A stretch of DNA of 64,000 bases from Roseiarcus sp963783175 (GTDB lineage: Bacteria > Pseudomonadota > Alphaproteobacteria > Rhizobiales > Beijerinckiaceae). The notes under the pieces are model-generated. The model ran no database searches and was not told the DNA's origin. It saw only the letters and a program-made list of their open reading frames with translations. The translations under genes were made by a program, and so were the position numbers. Location: the NCBI GenBank assembly GCA_963783175.1, contig CAWANG010000017.1, positions 1 through 64,000 on the forward strand. Reading direction: 5' to 3'. Of the stretch, positions 9,385-22,746 are shown piece after piece (the first letter of the stretch is position 1; each line of letters begins with the position of its first letter).

Positions 9385-10428
9385 ATGCGTTACCGTCCGC
9401 TTGGCCGCACGGGCCAATTTGTTTCGGAAATCTGTCTCGGCGCCATGACCTTTCATGGCGGCGCCGGCTTCTGGCGAGCCATCGGCACGGTCGATCAGGC
9501 GGGCTCGACGGCGCTCGTCGGCCGCGCGATCGAGGCCGGGGTCAATTTCATCGACACCGCCAACGTCTATTCGGAGGGCGAGTCCGAGGTTCAGCTCGGC
9601 CACGCGTTGCGCGACCTCGGCGTCAAGCGCGAGGACGTGATCATCGCCACGAAATGTCGCGGGCGCATGGGGCCGGGGCCCAACGCGGTGGGCCTGTCGC
9701 GCGGCCACGTCATGGACCAGGTCGCAGCCAGCCTGAAGCGGCTCGGGCTCGACCATATCGACCTCTACCAGGTGCACAGCTTCGATCCGGTCACGCCGCT
9801 CGAAGAGACGCTGCGGGCGCTCGACGACTGCGTGTCGCGCGGCTTTGTGCGGACGATCGGCTGCTCCAACTTCGCCGCCTGGCAGATCATGAAGGCGCTC
9901 GGCATCTCGGACAAGCGCGGCTACGCGCGGTTCGAGACGGTTCAGGCCTATTACTCGATCGCAGGCCGCGACCTCGAACGCGAGATCATCCCTCTCGTCG
10001 AGGATCAAGGCCTCGGCGTCATGGTGTGGAGTCCCCTCGCTGGCGGGTTTCTCTCGGGCAAATTCACCCGTGACAGGCGCGGCGACAACAACTCGCGCCG
10101 CACGACCTTCGACTTCCCGCCGGTCGACAAGGAGCGCGCCTACGACGTCATCGACGCGATGGAGAAGGTCGGAAAGGCGCATGGCGTATCGGTCGCGCGG
10201 ATCGCGCTCGCCTGGCTTTTGCAGCGCAAGGGCGTCATGAGCGTCATCATCGGCGCGAAAACGACCGAGCAACTCGATGACAACCTCGCGGCCGCGGAGC
10301 TGACGCTCTCGCCCGAGGAGATCGCAGCGCTCGATGCGGCGAGCGCGCCCAAGCCCGAATATCCCGGCTGGATGCTGACGCGGACCGCCGAGGGACGCGT
10401 CCCGGCCACGAAGGCCAAGGCCTCCTGA
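9385..10428 (+). CDS. Aldo/keto reductase
   Basis: An NADPH-dependent oxidoreductase of 347 residues with the catalytic tetrad of the family: Asp and Tyr in DTANVYSEG, Lys in IIATKCRG and His in QVHSFDP. The substrate is unknown. It follows frcA by 137 bp on the same strand and precedes a Gfo/Idh/MocA gene by about 40 bp, so a role in carbohydrate oxidation or reduction is plausible. It resembles the second aldo/keto reductase at 20.1-21.0 kb, sharing MGPGxNAxGLSRxHxM and DLYQxHxFDPxTPxEETL. Confidence 0.88.
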   Translation: MRYRPLGRTGQFVSEICLGAMTFHGGAGFWRAIGTVDQAGSTALVGRAIEAGVNFIDTANVYSEGESEVQLGHALRDLGVKREDVIIATKCRGRMGPGPNAVGLSRGHVMDQVAASLKRLGLDHIDLYQVHSFDPVTPLEETLRALDDCVSRGFVRTIGCSNFAAWQIMKALGISDKRGYARFETVQAYYSIAGRDLEREIIPLVEDQGLGVMVWSPLAGGFLSGKFTRDRRGDNNSRRTTFDFPPVDKERAYDVIDAMEKVGKAHGVSVARIALAWLLQRKGVMSVIIGAKTTEQLDDNLAAAELTLSPEEIAALDAASAPKPEYPGWMLTRTAEGRVPATKAKAS

Positions 10429-10470
10429 AGCGGGTCGCCGACGAATCTGATCAGCAAGCGGAGGAACGCC

Positions 10471-11472
10471 ATGCGCAAGGTGAAGTGGGGAGTGCTCGGC
10501 GTCGCCAAGATTGCCGCCGAGAAGGTGATTCCGGCGATGCAAAAGGGCCAGGCGTCCCTCATCTCCGCGATCGCGTCGCGCGATCTCGGCAAGGCGCGAG
10601 AGGCCGCGGGAAAGCTTGGTATCGAGCGCGCCTTCGGCTCCTACGAGGAACTGCTGGCCGACGGCGAGATTGAGGCCGTCTACAATCCCCTGCCCAATGA
10701 GCTGCATGTGCCCTGGACGATCCGGGCGCTCGAGGCTGGGAAGCACGTGCTGTGCGAGAAGCCGATCGCGCTTGACGCCGATGAGGCGCGCGCGCTGATC
10801 GCAACCCGGCAGCGGACGGGGAGGCTGGTCGCCGAAGCCTTCATGGTGCGCTACCATCCGCAATGGCGCCGCGCGAAGGATCTCGTCAGAACCGGCGCCA
10901 TAGGCGAGCCGCGCGCGGTCCAAACCTTCTTCTCCTACCACCTGCTCGACCCCGAGAATTTGCGCAATCGGCCGCCTGGCGGCGGCGCGCTCTATGACAT
11001 CGGCTGCTACGCCATCCTTTCGGCGCGATACATATTCGGCGCCGAGCCGACGCGCGTCGCCGCCACGATCGACCGCGACCCGAACTTCCGTACCGACCGA
11101 TCGGTCGGCGCCCTCCTCGAATTCCCCGGGGGGCGCCACTCGACTTTCACCCTCGGCACTCAAAAGGCAGCGCACCAACGAGTGACGATCGTGGGCGAGG
11201 CGGGACGGATCGAGATCATGATCCCTTTCAACGCCCCGCCCGACCGGCCGACGGAAATCGCCATCGACACCGGCGCCGATCTCTTCGGCGGCGGCCGGCG
11301 AGTCGAGCAATTCCCCGTCTGCGACCAGTACACGCTGCAGGGCGACGCTTTTTCGCGCGCAATCATCGATGGGACCGCGCTCGAATTCCCGATCGAGGAC
11401 GCGATTCTGAACATGCGCGTGATCGACGCGCTGTTCCGCTCGGCAAAGAGCGGAAAGTGGGAGACGCCTTAG
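10471..11472 (+). CDS. Gfo/Idh/MocA family oxidoreductase
   Basis: An NAD(P)-dependent sugar or polyol dehydrogenase-like protein of 333 residues. The Rossmann start KWGVLGVAKIA is degenerate compared with the usual GxGxxG. The family EKP motif is present in VLCEKPIAL (about residues 94-102). The C-terminal half carries GGGALYDIGCYAI, typical of this family. GGAGG precedes the ATG. It is likely cotranscribed with the aldo/keto reductase. The substrate is unknown. Confidence 0.88.
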   Translation: MRKVKWGVLGVAKIAAEKVIPAMQKGQASLISAIASRDLGKAREAAGKLGIERAFGSYEELLADGEIEAVYNPLPNELHVPWTIRALEAGKHVLCEKPIALDADEARALIATRQRTGRLVAEAFMVRYHPQWRRAKDLVRTGAIGEPRAVQTFFSYHLLDPENLRNRPPGGGALYDIGCYAILSARYIFGAEPTRVAATIDRDPNFRTDRSVGALLEFPGGRHSTFTLGTQKAAHQRVTIVGEAGRIEIMIPFNAPPDRPTEIAIDTGADLFGGGRRVEQFPVCDQYTLQGDAFSRAIIDGTALEFPIEDAILNMRVIDALFRSAKSGKWETP

Positions 11473-11859
11473 CGGCGCGCGCGAGGGCGCGAGAGCGCAA
11501 GCGCAATCTGCAAGCGCCAAGCGAAGTCGCAAAAGCGGTCAAACGACGCGAATCTTCGCCGAGCGAAAGAAATGGTTTCGCTAGCCTGGCGGCAACCCAT
11601 TGTAATCATTGGGGCGCGAAACCGCCGGTTTCGCCGAATGGTTTGATTTCAAGGACTTGACGGCGGTTTCCTTTCGCCATCTTTTCAACGAAGCGCTTCA
11701 GCTCCAAACATCTTCGGTGGCGCGGGTTCGACCCGACTGCCCAGTTTAGCGGGAAAGTCAGAACAAGGCAAGAAACTGTTGTGTTTTTTCGAACCGCCCC
11801 TCCTAGACTAGGCATAGGCGACCCGGTGGCGCCGTTCCGAATCGCCCAACCGACCGGCC
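11473..11859. other. 387-bp convergent intergenic region with a perfect hairpin
   Basis: It lies between two converging genes. GCGAAACCG and CGGTTTCGC (11616-11634) form perfect 9-bp arms around a single central base. No T-run follows on either strand, so it is not a classic intrinsic terminator, though it may still stabilise or end the converging transcripts. Nothing else is recognisable. Confidence 0.5.
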
Positions 11860-12909
11860 TCAAGCCGACGCCTTCCGCTTCGCCAATTCGGCCTTGACCG
11901 CCGGCGCGACGACGGCGCCGAGGAGTTCGATCGACCGCAGGATGGCGGCTTGCGGTTGGGCGCCGACCTGCATCTGCATCAGATAGCGCTGGTGGCCGAA
12001 GACCTCGTGCTGGGCGAGGATCTTGGCGATCGCTTCGTCGGGCGTCCCGACCGTCAAATGACCGCGGGGCCCAAGCCCCTGATCGAATTGCGCCCGGGTG
12101 AGCGGCGGCCAGCCGCGCTCGCGGCCGATACGGCTCATCACCTCGGCGTAGGGCGGGAAGAACGCATCGATTGCGGCTTGCCTGGTATCGGCGAGGAAAC
12201 CGTGGCCATTGATGCCGACGGCGAGCGCGTCCGGCTCGACGCCGGCGCGGCGGCCGGCCTCGCGGTAGAGCCTGGCCAGGGGGGCAAAGCGCGCCGGTTC
12301 GCCGCCGATGATGGCGATCGCGAGCGGCAGGCCGAGCATGCCGGCGCGCGCCACCGATTGCGGCGTGCCGCCGGAGGCGATCCAGACCGGCAGCGGTTGT
12401 TGGAGTGCTCGCGGGTAGACGCCCTGGCCGTCGACCGGCGGGCGATGTCGTCCCTTCCAAACCACCTTGGGATTGGCGCGAATGGCGAGCAGAAGATCGA
12501 GCTTCTCGGCGAACAGTTCGTCGTAATCCTCGAGGTTATAGCCGAACAGCGGAAACGATTCGATGAACGAGCCGCGCCCGGCCATGATCTCCGCCCTGCC
12601 GCCGGATAAAAGATCGAGGGTGGCGAATTGCTGATAGACGCGCACCGGATCGTCGGACGACAGCACGGTGACTGCGCTGGTCAGGCGAATGCGTTTCGTG
12701 CGGGCAGCGGCCGCGGCAAGCGCCACGGCCGGCGCCGAGACCGCATAATCCGGCCGATGATGCTCGCCGAGACCGAAGACGTCGAGGCCGACCCGGTCGG
12801 CGAGCTCGATCTGCTCCAGGACATCGGCGAAGCTCTTGTCGACGTCGACCGGTTCGCCGGTCAGCGGATCGCGGCGGGTCTCGACGAAAGTGTAAGCGCC
12901 GAACTGCAT
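11860..12909 (-). CDS. Luciferase-like (LLM class) flavin-dependent oxidoreductase
   Basis: A TIM-barrel flavin monooxygenase-like protein of 349 residues. Typical features are FGLGEHHRPDY near residue 46, LTSAVTVLSSDDPVRVYQQFATLDLLS, and the GGRAEIMAGRGS loop. The start is placed at 12909, because GAGG lies at the right distance upstream of that ATG; the more distal ATG at 12921 would contain this GAGG. It is divergent from the AhpD-like gene, with about 74 bp between starts. The substrate is unknown. Confidence 0.88.
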   Translation of the reverse strand: MQFGAYTFVETRRDPLTGEPVDVDKSFADVLEQIELADRVGLDVFGLGEHHRPDYAVSAPAVALAAAAARTKRIRLTSAVTVLSSDDPVRVYQQFATLDLLSGGRAEIMAGRGSFIESFPLFGYNLEDYDELFAEKLDLLLAIRANPKVVWKGRHRPPVDGQGVYPRALQQPLPVWIASGGTPQSVARAGMLGLPLAIAIIGGEPARFAPLARLYREAGRRAGVEPDALAVGINGHGFLADTRQAAIDAFFPPYAEVMSRIGRERGWPPLTRAQFDQGLGPRGHLTVGTPDEAIAKILAQHEVFGHQRYLMQMQVGAQPQAAILRSIELLGAVVAPAVKAELAKRKASA

Positions 12910-12983
12910 CGGAGGCCTCATGGACGCGCGCTTCCCGGCGCAGGACGCGCAATGCTAGCATGACGTGAAAAGCGAGGGACGCC

Positions 12984-13565
12984 GTGACAGAGCCGCCGAT
13001 CAGCCGATTTCCAGCCCCCGAACTTGCGGATCTGCCGCAGGACATCCGCGAGCGGATCGCCGCGGTGCAGGAAAGGTCGGGATTCGTTCCCAACGTCTTC
13101 CTTGCGCTGGCGCGCCGGCCGGACGAGTTCCGCGCCTTCTTCGCCTATCATGACGCGCTGATGGAGAAGCCGGGGACTTTGAGCAAAGCCGAACGGGAGA
13201 TGATCGTCGTCGCGACATCGGGCGTCAACCAATGCCAATATTGCGTGGTCGCCCATGGCGCGATCCTGCGCATCCGAGCCAAGAACCCGCTGATCGCCGA
13301 TCAGGTTGCGATCAATCATCGCAAGGCCGACCTCGAGCCAAGGCAGAAGGCGATGCTCGATTTCGCCGTCAAGGTCGCCGAGCGCTCGCACGCCATCGAC
13401 AACGCGGACTATGAGGAACTGAAGAGCCACGGCTTCTCGGACGACGACGCGTGGGACATCGCCGCGATCGCCGCCTTGTTCGCGATGTCCAACCGGCTCG
13501 CCAACGCCTTCTCGATCCGGCCCAACGAGGAATTCTATGCCATGGGGCGGGAACGGCGGGCTTGA
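12984..13565 (+). CDS. AhpD-like peroxidase-related / carboxymuconolactone decarboxylase family protein
   Basis: A 193-residue all-helical protein with the AhpD-type redox motif NQCQYCVVAHG, in which the CxxC and the following His are the catalytic residues. Upstream of this comes a conserved KAEREMIVVATSG helix. It matches the uncharacterised peroxidase-related enzyme family and could act as an alkylhydroperoxidase. The start is GTG with an upstream GAGGGA. Pairing with a divergent flavin monooxygenase suggests a shared oxidative role, which is inference. Confidence 0.85.
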   Translation: MTEPPISRFPAPELADLPQDIRERIAAVQERSGFVPNVFLALARRPDEFRAFFAYHDALMEKPGTLSKAEREMIVVATSGVNQCQYCVVAHGAILRIRAKNPLIADQVAINHRKADLEPRQKAMLDFAVKVAERSHAIDNADYEELKSHGFSDDDAWDIAAIAALFAMSNRLANAFSIRPNEEFYAMGRERRA

Positions 13566-13627
13566 CGCCCTGATCCGGCGGCGTCGCTCATGCGTAAGAT
13601 ATGGAATTGAGCTTGAGGGGATTGGTC

Positions 13628-14123
13628 ATGCGATTTCTCAGCGCTTTCATTGCTTTCGCCGCCTTCGTCGCGCTTGGCGGGCCGGCCTTCGCCGCCGACC
13701 CGTTTCCGCCGAGCGGCATCGGCGAAGCTCGCGGCCTATACGGTCTGCCGCTCGGCCGTGATCGTCGACATGGGCCCCGTGGGGTCGAATTCGTCAGCGG
13801 AATGCGTCGGGATCGTAAAGACCCGGGACGGATCGAAGCTCCTCGACAACCTCTCGATCCGGTGCCAGGAGGACGCCAAAGCGCGGCCGGAGGGCTACGC
13901 CTTCACCGGCACCTGCATTCATACTGACAGCGACGGCGACAAGATCTTCATGACCTATGAAGGCCCGGAAAGCGGGACGATCGCTTTGCTCGGCGGGACC
14001 GGGAAGTACAAGGACATCGCCGGCTCCGGAACCTGGAGCGTTACCGACGCGCCGGGCAACAACCCGCAGCTTTTCCTGTTCACGCTCAATTACGATGTGA
14101 CGTGGGCGCAGAAGGAGAAGTGA
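13628..14123 (+). pseudogene. Small secreted protein of unknown function, frameshifted
   Basis: When repaired this is about 164 residues with a clear signal peptide (FIAFAAFVALGGPAFAA). I do not recognise the mature domain. It has three cysteines (VCRSA, ECVGI, RCQED) plus CIHTD, and a C-terminal segment IALLGGTGKYKDIAGSGTW like that of allene-oxide-cyclase-like secreted beta-barrels. The frame breaks near 13728; removing one base in GAAGCTCGCGG gives a smooth join into AAYTVCRSAV. Confidence 0.65.
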
Positions 14124-14192
14124 GGTCACAACACCGCCGCTTGCCGCGAATAGAACCCGATCGGTCAGTACGCTACCAATGGAGATTGACCG

Positions 14193-14594
14193 ATGTCGAC
14201 TGCCCCGAGACCGCCTCAGATCATCCCTTATCTCTTCTATCGCGATCTGCCGGCCGCGCTCGACTTTGTTTGTCGGGCTTTCGGCTTCAAGGAGGAGATG
14301 CGCCACGGAACGCCCAGCGGCGGCATGCACGGCGAAGCGTCGTATCAGGGACAGCTCGTGATGATGGGGCAGGGCGCCCACGAGCGCGGCCTGAGAACGC
14401 CGAAGGATGCGGGCGCGGCGACGATGGGCGTGTTCATCTATCTCCACGAGGTCGACAAGCACTACGAGGTCGCCAAAGCGGCGGGCGCCGAAATCGTTCA
14501 TCCGCCCAAAGACGCCGAGTACGGCCGAACTTACTCAGCGAACGACCCCGAGGGACATCCCTGGTTCTTCACCACGCCGACAAAAGCCGGCTAG
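14193..14594 (+). CDS. VOC family protein (glyoxalase/bleomycin-resistance fold)
   Basis: This 133-residue protein has a single paired-beta-alpha-beta domain: it starts PQIIPYLFYRDLPAALDF and ends YSANDPEGHPWFFTTP, the usual last-strand motif with the metal-ligand Glu. It resembles PhnB-like or glyoxalase-like VOC proteins of unknown substrate. A GGAG lies about 10 bases before the ATG. It is 69 bp after the secreted protein gene and may be cotranscribed. Confidence 0.85.
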   Translation: MSTAPRPPQIIPYLFYRDLPAALDFVCRAFGFKEEMRHGTPSGGMHGEASYQGQLVMMGQGAHERGLRTPKDAGAATMGVFIYLHEVDKHYEVAKAAGAEIVHPPKDAEYGRTYSANDPEGHPWFFTTPTKAG

Positions 14595-14736
14595 ACCTGC
14601 CAACGGCTTCAGCCGCTGCCGGAGAAGATCTCTCGCTGCGTCTTCCCTGAATCCGCCGTGCGCCATCCGCCGCCGGTCCGGGGGGAGGATCTCGATCGCT
14701 CTCCAGCCCCGACTTCTGTCTCGCCGCCGCGCGCCG

Positions 14737-15057
14737 TCATTGTGAATTTGGGGCTTTGATTGGCGCCTTTATTAACTCATTTGGCGTGCAGGTCGCGGTC
14801 ACGTAGCTTGCGCCCCAAGGGCGCCAGCAGGTTGTCGCACTACATGAGCAAGTCGTGGTCGTATGCTTGACGTTGTTCAGTGTGTAGGTGACTGCCTTGC
14901 AAGGCGCGCCGTCAAAGGATTGTCCAACCCTGACAAGGCCGCCTTTCGTAAAAAAACAGGTGCGTTGTTTTGGTGGTCCTGCTGACGCTGATGTGACAAA
15001 TGAAGCGGCAACCATTATGGAGAGCGAAAAGCAGGTGCAGAGCCGACATCCTCGCAT
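14737..15057 (-). CDS. Small secreted cysteine-rich protein, unknown
   Basis: A 106-residue protein with a signal peptide (SIMVAASFVTSASA) and a mature region of about 80 residues holding six cysteines, including CSCSATTCW. The even number suggests disulfides in the periplasm or outside. A strong AAGGAG lies before the ATG. I do not recognise a family. It sits in a gene-poor stretch that looks AT-richer than its flanks, so it may have been acquired. That it is expressed is inference from the ribosome binding site and signal peptide. Confidence 0.55.
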   Translation of the reverse strand: MRGCRLCTCFSLSIMVAASFVTSASAGPPKQRTCFFTKGGLVRVGQSFDGAPCKAVTYTLNNVKHTTTTCSCSATTCWRPWGASYVTATCTPNELIKAPIKAPNSQ

Positions 15058-15656
15058 AGCTTTCTCCTTAGCTCCTTTGTTATAAATTCCTGGCCTTTCT
15101 CGCGAAATATTAGCGCGAGGTCCACTCAGGGACGCGAAGGATCTTCCACTATTTCAACCAAATCGAAAAATCGTTTGGCTTGGCTTTTCTGACGCCAAGC
15201 CCCTGATCCCTGGGCGGCTATTCATTCCCTTGAGTCAACATTCAGCGGAGCCACCGGCCGGGCTCCAAGATTGCGCCATTCAAGCGGCAAAGACAAGCCC
15301 AAATCGTGGCGCTAAAAACCGTCGCGCGAGGAGTGGATCAGTCCAAACGGGCTGAGCGCCAAACGCGCCCTACTTGCAGGTCATTGCCTTACCAGACCGG
15401 CGAAATCGGCGTCCTGGAAACTTGTTCGCAGACGCGGCTGATCAATTAATATTTTGCAGCCGCCGCCCTCAGATTAACCGAAAAGCGTCGAAGTTTCGTG
15501 GGTTCGCGCAAACTTGCGGGGAGAATGCCGCACGCTGGGTGCGAGGCACCCCACTCCACCAATTAACTCCAATAATCCCGCTGCTCCATGGACGACGCCT
15601 TGCGGTTTTTTTTGGGCAGCGTATGGTTCTCTCGCCCATCGACGAAAGAGAACGGC
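15058..15656. other. 600-bp gene-poor region with one hairpin
   Basis: No coding frame here shows family features. GGCTTGGC (15177-15184) and GCCAAGCC (15194-15201) form an 8-bp hairpin with a 9-nt loop. Its sequence recalls the CCAAGC units of the phased repeats, but no core element follows. The base composition appears lower in GC than the flanks. Confidence 0.5.
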
Positions 15657-16028
15657 ATGCGATTACGGTCCATCCTATGGATGGCGGTGCTTTGCGCCTC
15701 CGTGGCGCCAGCGACGGCGAACCAGGCGCTTTCGGGTACCTTGCCGCCCGGAGTACGTTCTAAAATCCTTGCTGTGCGGCTGCCGGCCTCGGCCCAGCTA
15801 ATGTACTTCCGATTTTCCGCGCCGCCGGTCAACGCAGGGGTCAACTACGCGCTGGATTACTGCATCGGCCCGCGCCCCAACCCCTGCGGACTCGGCATTG
15901 CCGTCACCGTACCGGAGGGGCAGACGCGACTGCGGTGGTATAGTTCCACCTTTATCCGGACGAGGGTCCTAACCGTCGGGCAGGGGACAGCTGCCACAGT
16001 GCCGTACCGGGTCGACATCAACCCTTAA
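15657..16028 (+). CDS. Putative secreted protein, unknown
   Basis: A 123-residue protein with a short signal peptide (LWMAVLCASVAPATA) and a beta-rich mature part with two cysteines (YCIGPRPNPCG) that could pair. The ATG at 15657 is chosen because GAAAGAGA lies upstream and the signal peptide begins there. No family is recognised. It shares a gene-poor neighbourhood with the cysteine-rich secreted gene at 14.7 kb. Confidence 0.5.
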   Translation: MRLRSILWMAVLCASVAPATANQALSGTLPPGVRSKILAVRLPASAQLMYFRFSAPPVNAGVNYALDYCIGPRPNPCGLGIAVTVPEGQTRLRWYSSTFIRTRVLTVGQGTAATVPYRVDINP

Positions 16029-16331
16029 CACGTATCCGGCCGACGTTGTAGCTCGTCGCAATGGAGAGTTCGCTCCTCCGCCCCGGACTGCCCCAATCAC
16101 TCAGAAAGCCGAGAGCGACGCAGTTGTGGGGCCCGTTCTGCTAACCAAGTGCTGTCTAGGTCGAGACGGTGCCCCGGTCAGGGGTTTCGTTGAATGGCTG
16201 CGAATGTCTTGGGAATCGGGCATGTTTTCGGCCCGTTTGCGCAGGAAATATCCGGCGCAAGTCGGTAGTGCCCGCAGTCGCGAACGACCATAGCTGCTCT
16301 TGAGCTCTTCAGTAACGTTCGGCGCAGGCCG
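16029..16331. other. 303-bp intergenic region, nothing recognised
   Basis: The spacer lies between two converging genes. I see no strong hairpin followed by a T-run, no repeat and no plausible small gene. Confidence 0.5.
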
Positions 16332-19962
<3,631 letters not shown>

Positions 19963-20057
19963 GTTTGATTGATCTCCCGTTTCTGCGGTCGCGCTTTGCC
20001 GCGAGCCACCGAATGGCTTTATCATCGAGGCATACATGAAATGAAAGGACCGGCGGC

Positions 20058-21038
<981 letters not shown>

Positions 21039-21061
21039 GGATCGCAGCCAAGGAGGCGAAC

Positions 21062-21433
21062 ATGGCGAATTTGACTATCGCGGGAACCAAGGACCATCCG
21101 ATCACCATCGGGCCGCTCGCCGAGCGGGTGCGCGTCATCTGGCGCGGCCGCACGATCGGCGACAGCAGGCGGGCGCTCGAACTGCGCGAAGCGAACCATC
21201 CCGCCGTCGTCTACGTGCCCCGCGCGGACATCGACATGAGCGCGCTCAAGCGCACCGCTCGCGTCACCACTTGTCCCTACAAGGGCGAGGCGAATTATTT
21301 CTCGATTGCCGACGGCGAGGTTCGCGACGACAACGCGGTGTGGACCTATGAGAGCCCGAAGGCCGATGTGGCCGAGATCGCGTCGCACCTCGCGTTTTAT
21401 CCCGACAAAGTCGAGATCACGCGCGAGGGATGA
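21062..21433 (+). CDS. DUF427 domain protein
   Basis: A 123-residue protein with the DUF427 features RVRVIWRGRTIGDS near the start and TTCPYKGEANYFS around residues 74-86, ending AFYPDKVEI. The family has a small beta-fold of unknown biochemical role. AAGGAGG lies just before the ATG. It probably shares a transcript with the upstream aldo/keto reductase. Confidence 0.85.
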   Translation: MANLTIAGTKDHPITIGPLAERVRVIWRGRTIGDSRRALELREANHPAVVYVPRADIDMSALKRTARVTTCPYKGEANYFSIADGEVRDDNAVWTYESPKADVAEIASHLAFYPDKVEITREG

Positions 21434-21517
21434 TCGCGCAGCGTTTGAGCGCTGTGAATTCCGCACCCGTTGATCTAGAATGATTCGAGCAGGACTGGCA
21501 GGGCGGGAGGAACGACA

Positions 21518-21898
21518 ATGCTGTTTGAGGGCGGATTCACATTCAGTAATTTCGTCGCCGACGCCTTCACAATATTCATGTTCATATTGTGGTTCTGGTT
21601 GCTCATCGTCGCGACGGGTGACCTGTTCCGCCGGCATGACGTGTCCGGGTTCGCCAAGGTGCTTTGGGTGATCGCGTTCATCCTGTTTTCCTACCTCGGC
21701 GTCTTCGCCTATTTTCTCACCCAGGGACGGGGCATGGCCGAGCGGAATAAGGCGCAAGCCAATGAGGCCAGGGAAGAGTTGCGCCATATCGTCGGGTTTA
21801 GCGCAGCGGACGAGATCGTGAAGCTCGACAAACTGAAGGCGGCGGGGTCGATTTCGGCGGACGAGTACGGTCGCCTGAGAGCCAAGCTCGTTCAGTAG
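21518..21898 (+). CDS. SHOCT-domain membrane protein
   Basis: A 126-residue protein with two transmembrane helices (about 15-32 and 48-68) like the PLDc_N domain. It ends in a SHOCT motif (EIVKLDKLKAAGSISADEYGRLR). SHOCT domains occur in oligomeric or membrane-associated small proteins of uncertain role. GGGAGG lies 7-12 bases before the ATG. Confidence 0.8.
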   Translation: MLFEGGFTFSNFVADAFTIFMFILWFWLLIVATGDLFRRHDVSGFAKVLWVIAFILFSYLGVFAYFLTQGRGMAERNKAQANEAREELRHIVGFSAADEIVKLDKLKAAGSISADEYGRLRAKLVQ

Positions 21899-22020
21899 CG
21901 TCCATTCGGCTCGGAAAACTTGGTCGACGCGGCCTGACGCGCTATCGCGGCCCGGGGCGGGTTGCTTTTCCATCTGACGCCAGTCCGTGCGCGGGCTCGC
22001 GCAAACGGGAGGATCGAACG

Positions 22021-22746
22021 ATGTGCGTCAATTGCGAAAACGAAGGGATCGGGCGCAGGGATCTGATGCGGTTCGGGGCCGGCGCCGTCGTCGCGCTGGG
22101 GCTCGGGGGCCTGTCAGGCCGGGCGCGCGCCGCCGAAGGCGGCGCCGACCGCGCTCTCCCCGACGGACGCGCTCGCCGCACTCAAATCGGGCAACGAGCG
22201 CTTTGTGAGCAAGCCAGAGCTTTGTTCGATCGACCTCGCGCAAAAGCCGCAGCGCCGTCGCCGAGCCATCAGGCGCCCTGGGCGACGATCGTCGGCTGCG
22301 CCGACAGCCGTGTGCCTCCGGAACTTATTTTCGGCGGTCAAGGCGTCGGCGAACTTTTCATCGCCCGCGACGCTGGCAATCTCCTCAACATCGGCACCCT
22401 CGGCACCATCGAATATGGCGCCGCTGTCCTTGGCTCCCCGCTCATCGTCATCCTCGCTCACACCGCCTGTGGCGCGGTGAAAGCAGCCTGCGATGTGGTG
22501 ACCAAGAACGCGACCTATCCTGGCGTGATCGGCCGGATGATCGAGCCGATCGTGCCTGCGGCGCTTGCGGTGCGCGACCAGCCCGGCGACTTCGTCGACA
22601 ACGCCGCCAAGGAGAGCGCGAAGCGGACAGCGGCGCAGGCCCCGAGCGTGAGCGCCATCGTCGCCGGCCTGGTGAGCGCGGGAAAGCTAAAGGTCGTCGC
22701 GGCGATCTACGATCTGGATACCGGCGTCGTCACCTTCCTCGATTGA
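22021..22746 (+). CDS. Exported beta-carbonic anhydrase, internally garbled by three insertions
   Basis: It would interconvert CO2 and bicarbonate outside the cytoplasm. A Tat-like signal (GRRDLMRFGAGAVVALGLGG) precedes a beta-class domain with GCADSRVPPELIF (Cys, Asp, Arg) and HTACGAVKAA (His, Cys zinc ligands). The frame stays open, but residues about 38-83 read as nonsense. Removing one base near 22139, 22248 and 22267 restores ALSPTDALAALKSGNERFV and RSAVAEHQAPWATIVG, so three extra bases cancel out. The protein would then be about 240 residues. Its 3' end overlaps that of the opposing regulator by 17 bp. Confidence 0.85.
   Translation: MCVNCENEGIGRRDLMRFGAGAVVALGLGGLSGRARAAEGGADRALPDGRARRTQIGQRALCEQARALFDRPRAKAAAPSPSHQAPWATIVGCADSRVPPELIFGGQGVGELFIARDAGNLLNIGTLGTIEYGAAVLGSPLIVILAHTACGAVKAACDVVTKNATYPGVIGRMIEPIVPAALAVRDQPGDFVDNAAKESAKRTAAQAPSVSAIVAGLVSAGKLKVVAAIYDLDTGVVTFLD

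Noticed and set aside
9256..11532. A 758-codon open frame on the minus strand antisense to the aldo/keto reductase and Gfo genes
   Set aside because: It has no family features, is high in Arg and low-complexity, and lies opposite two well-supported genes; long antisense frames are common at high GC.
11600..11720. A fourth copy of the phased repeat
   Set aside because: A fragment resembles the core only weakly and there is no phased array.
11690..11770. tRNA-like segment with a GGTTCGACCC stem-loop
   Set aside because: The T-loop is too short and no acceptor or anticodon arm can be formed.
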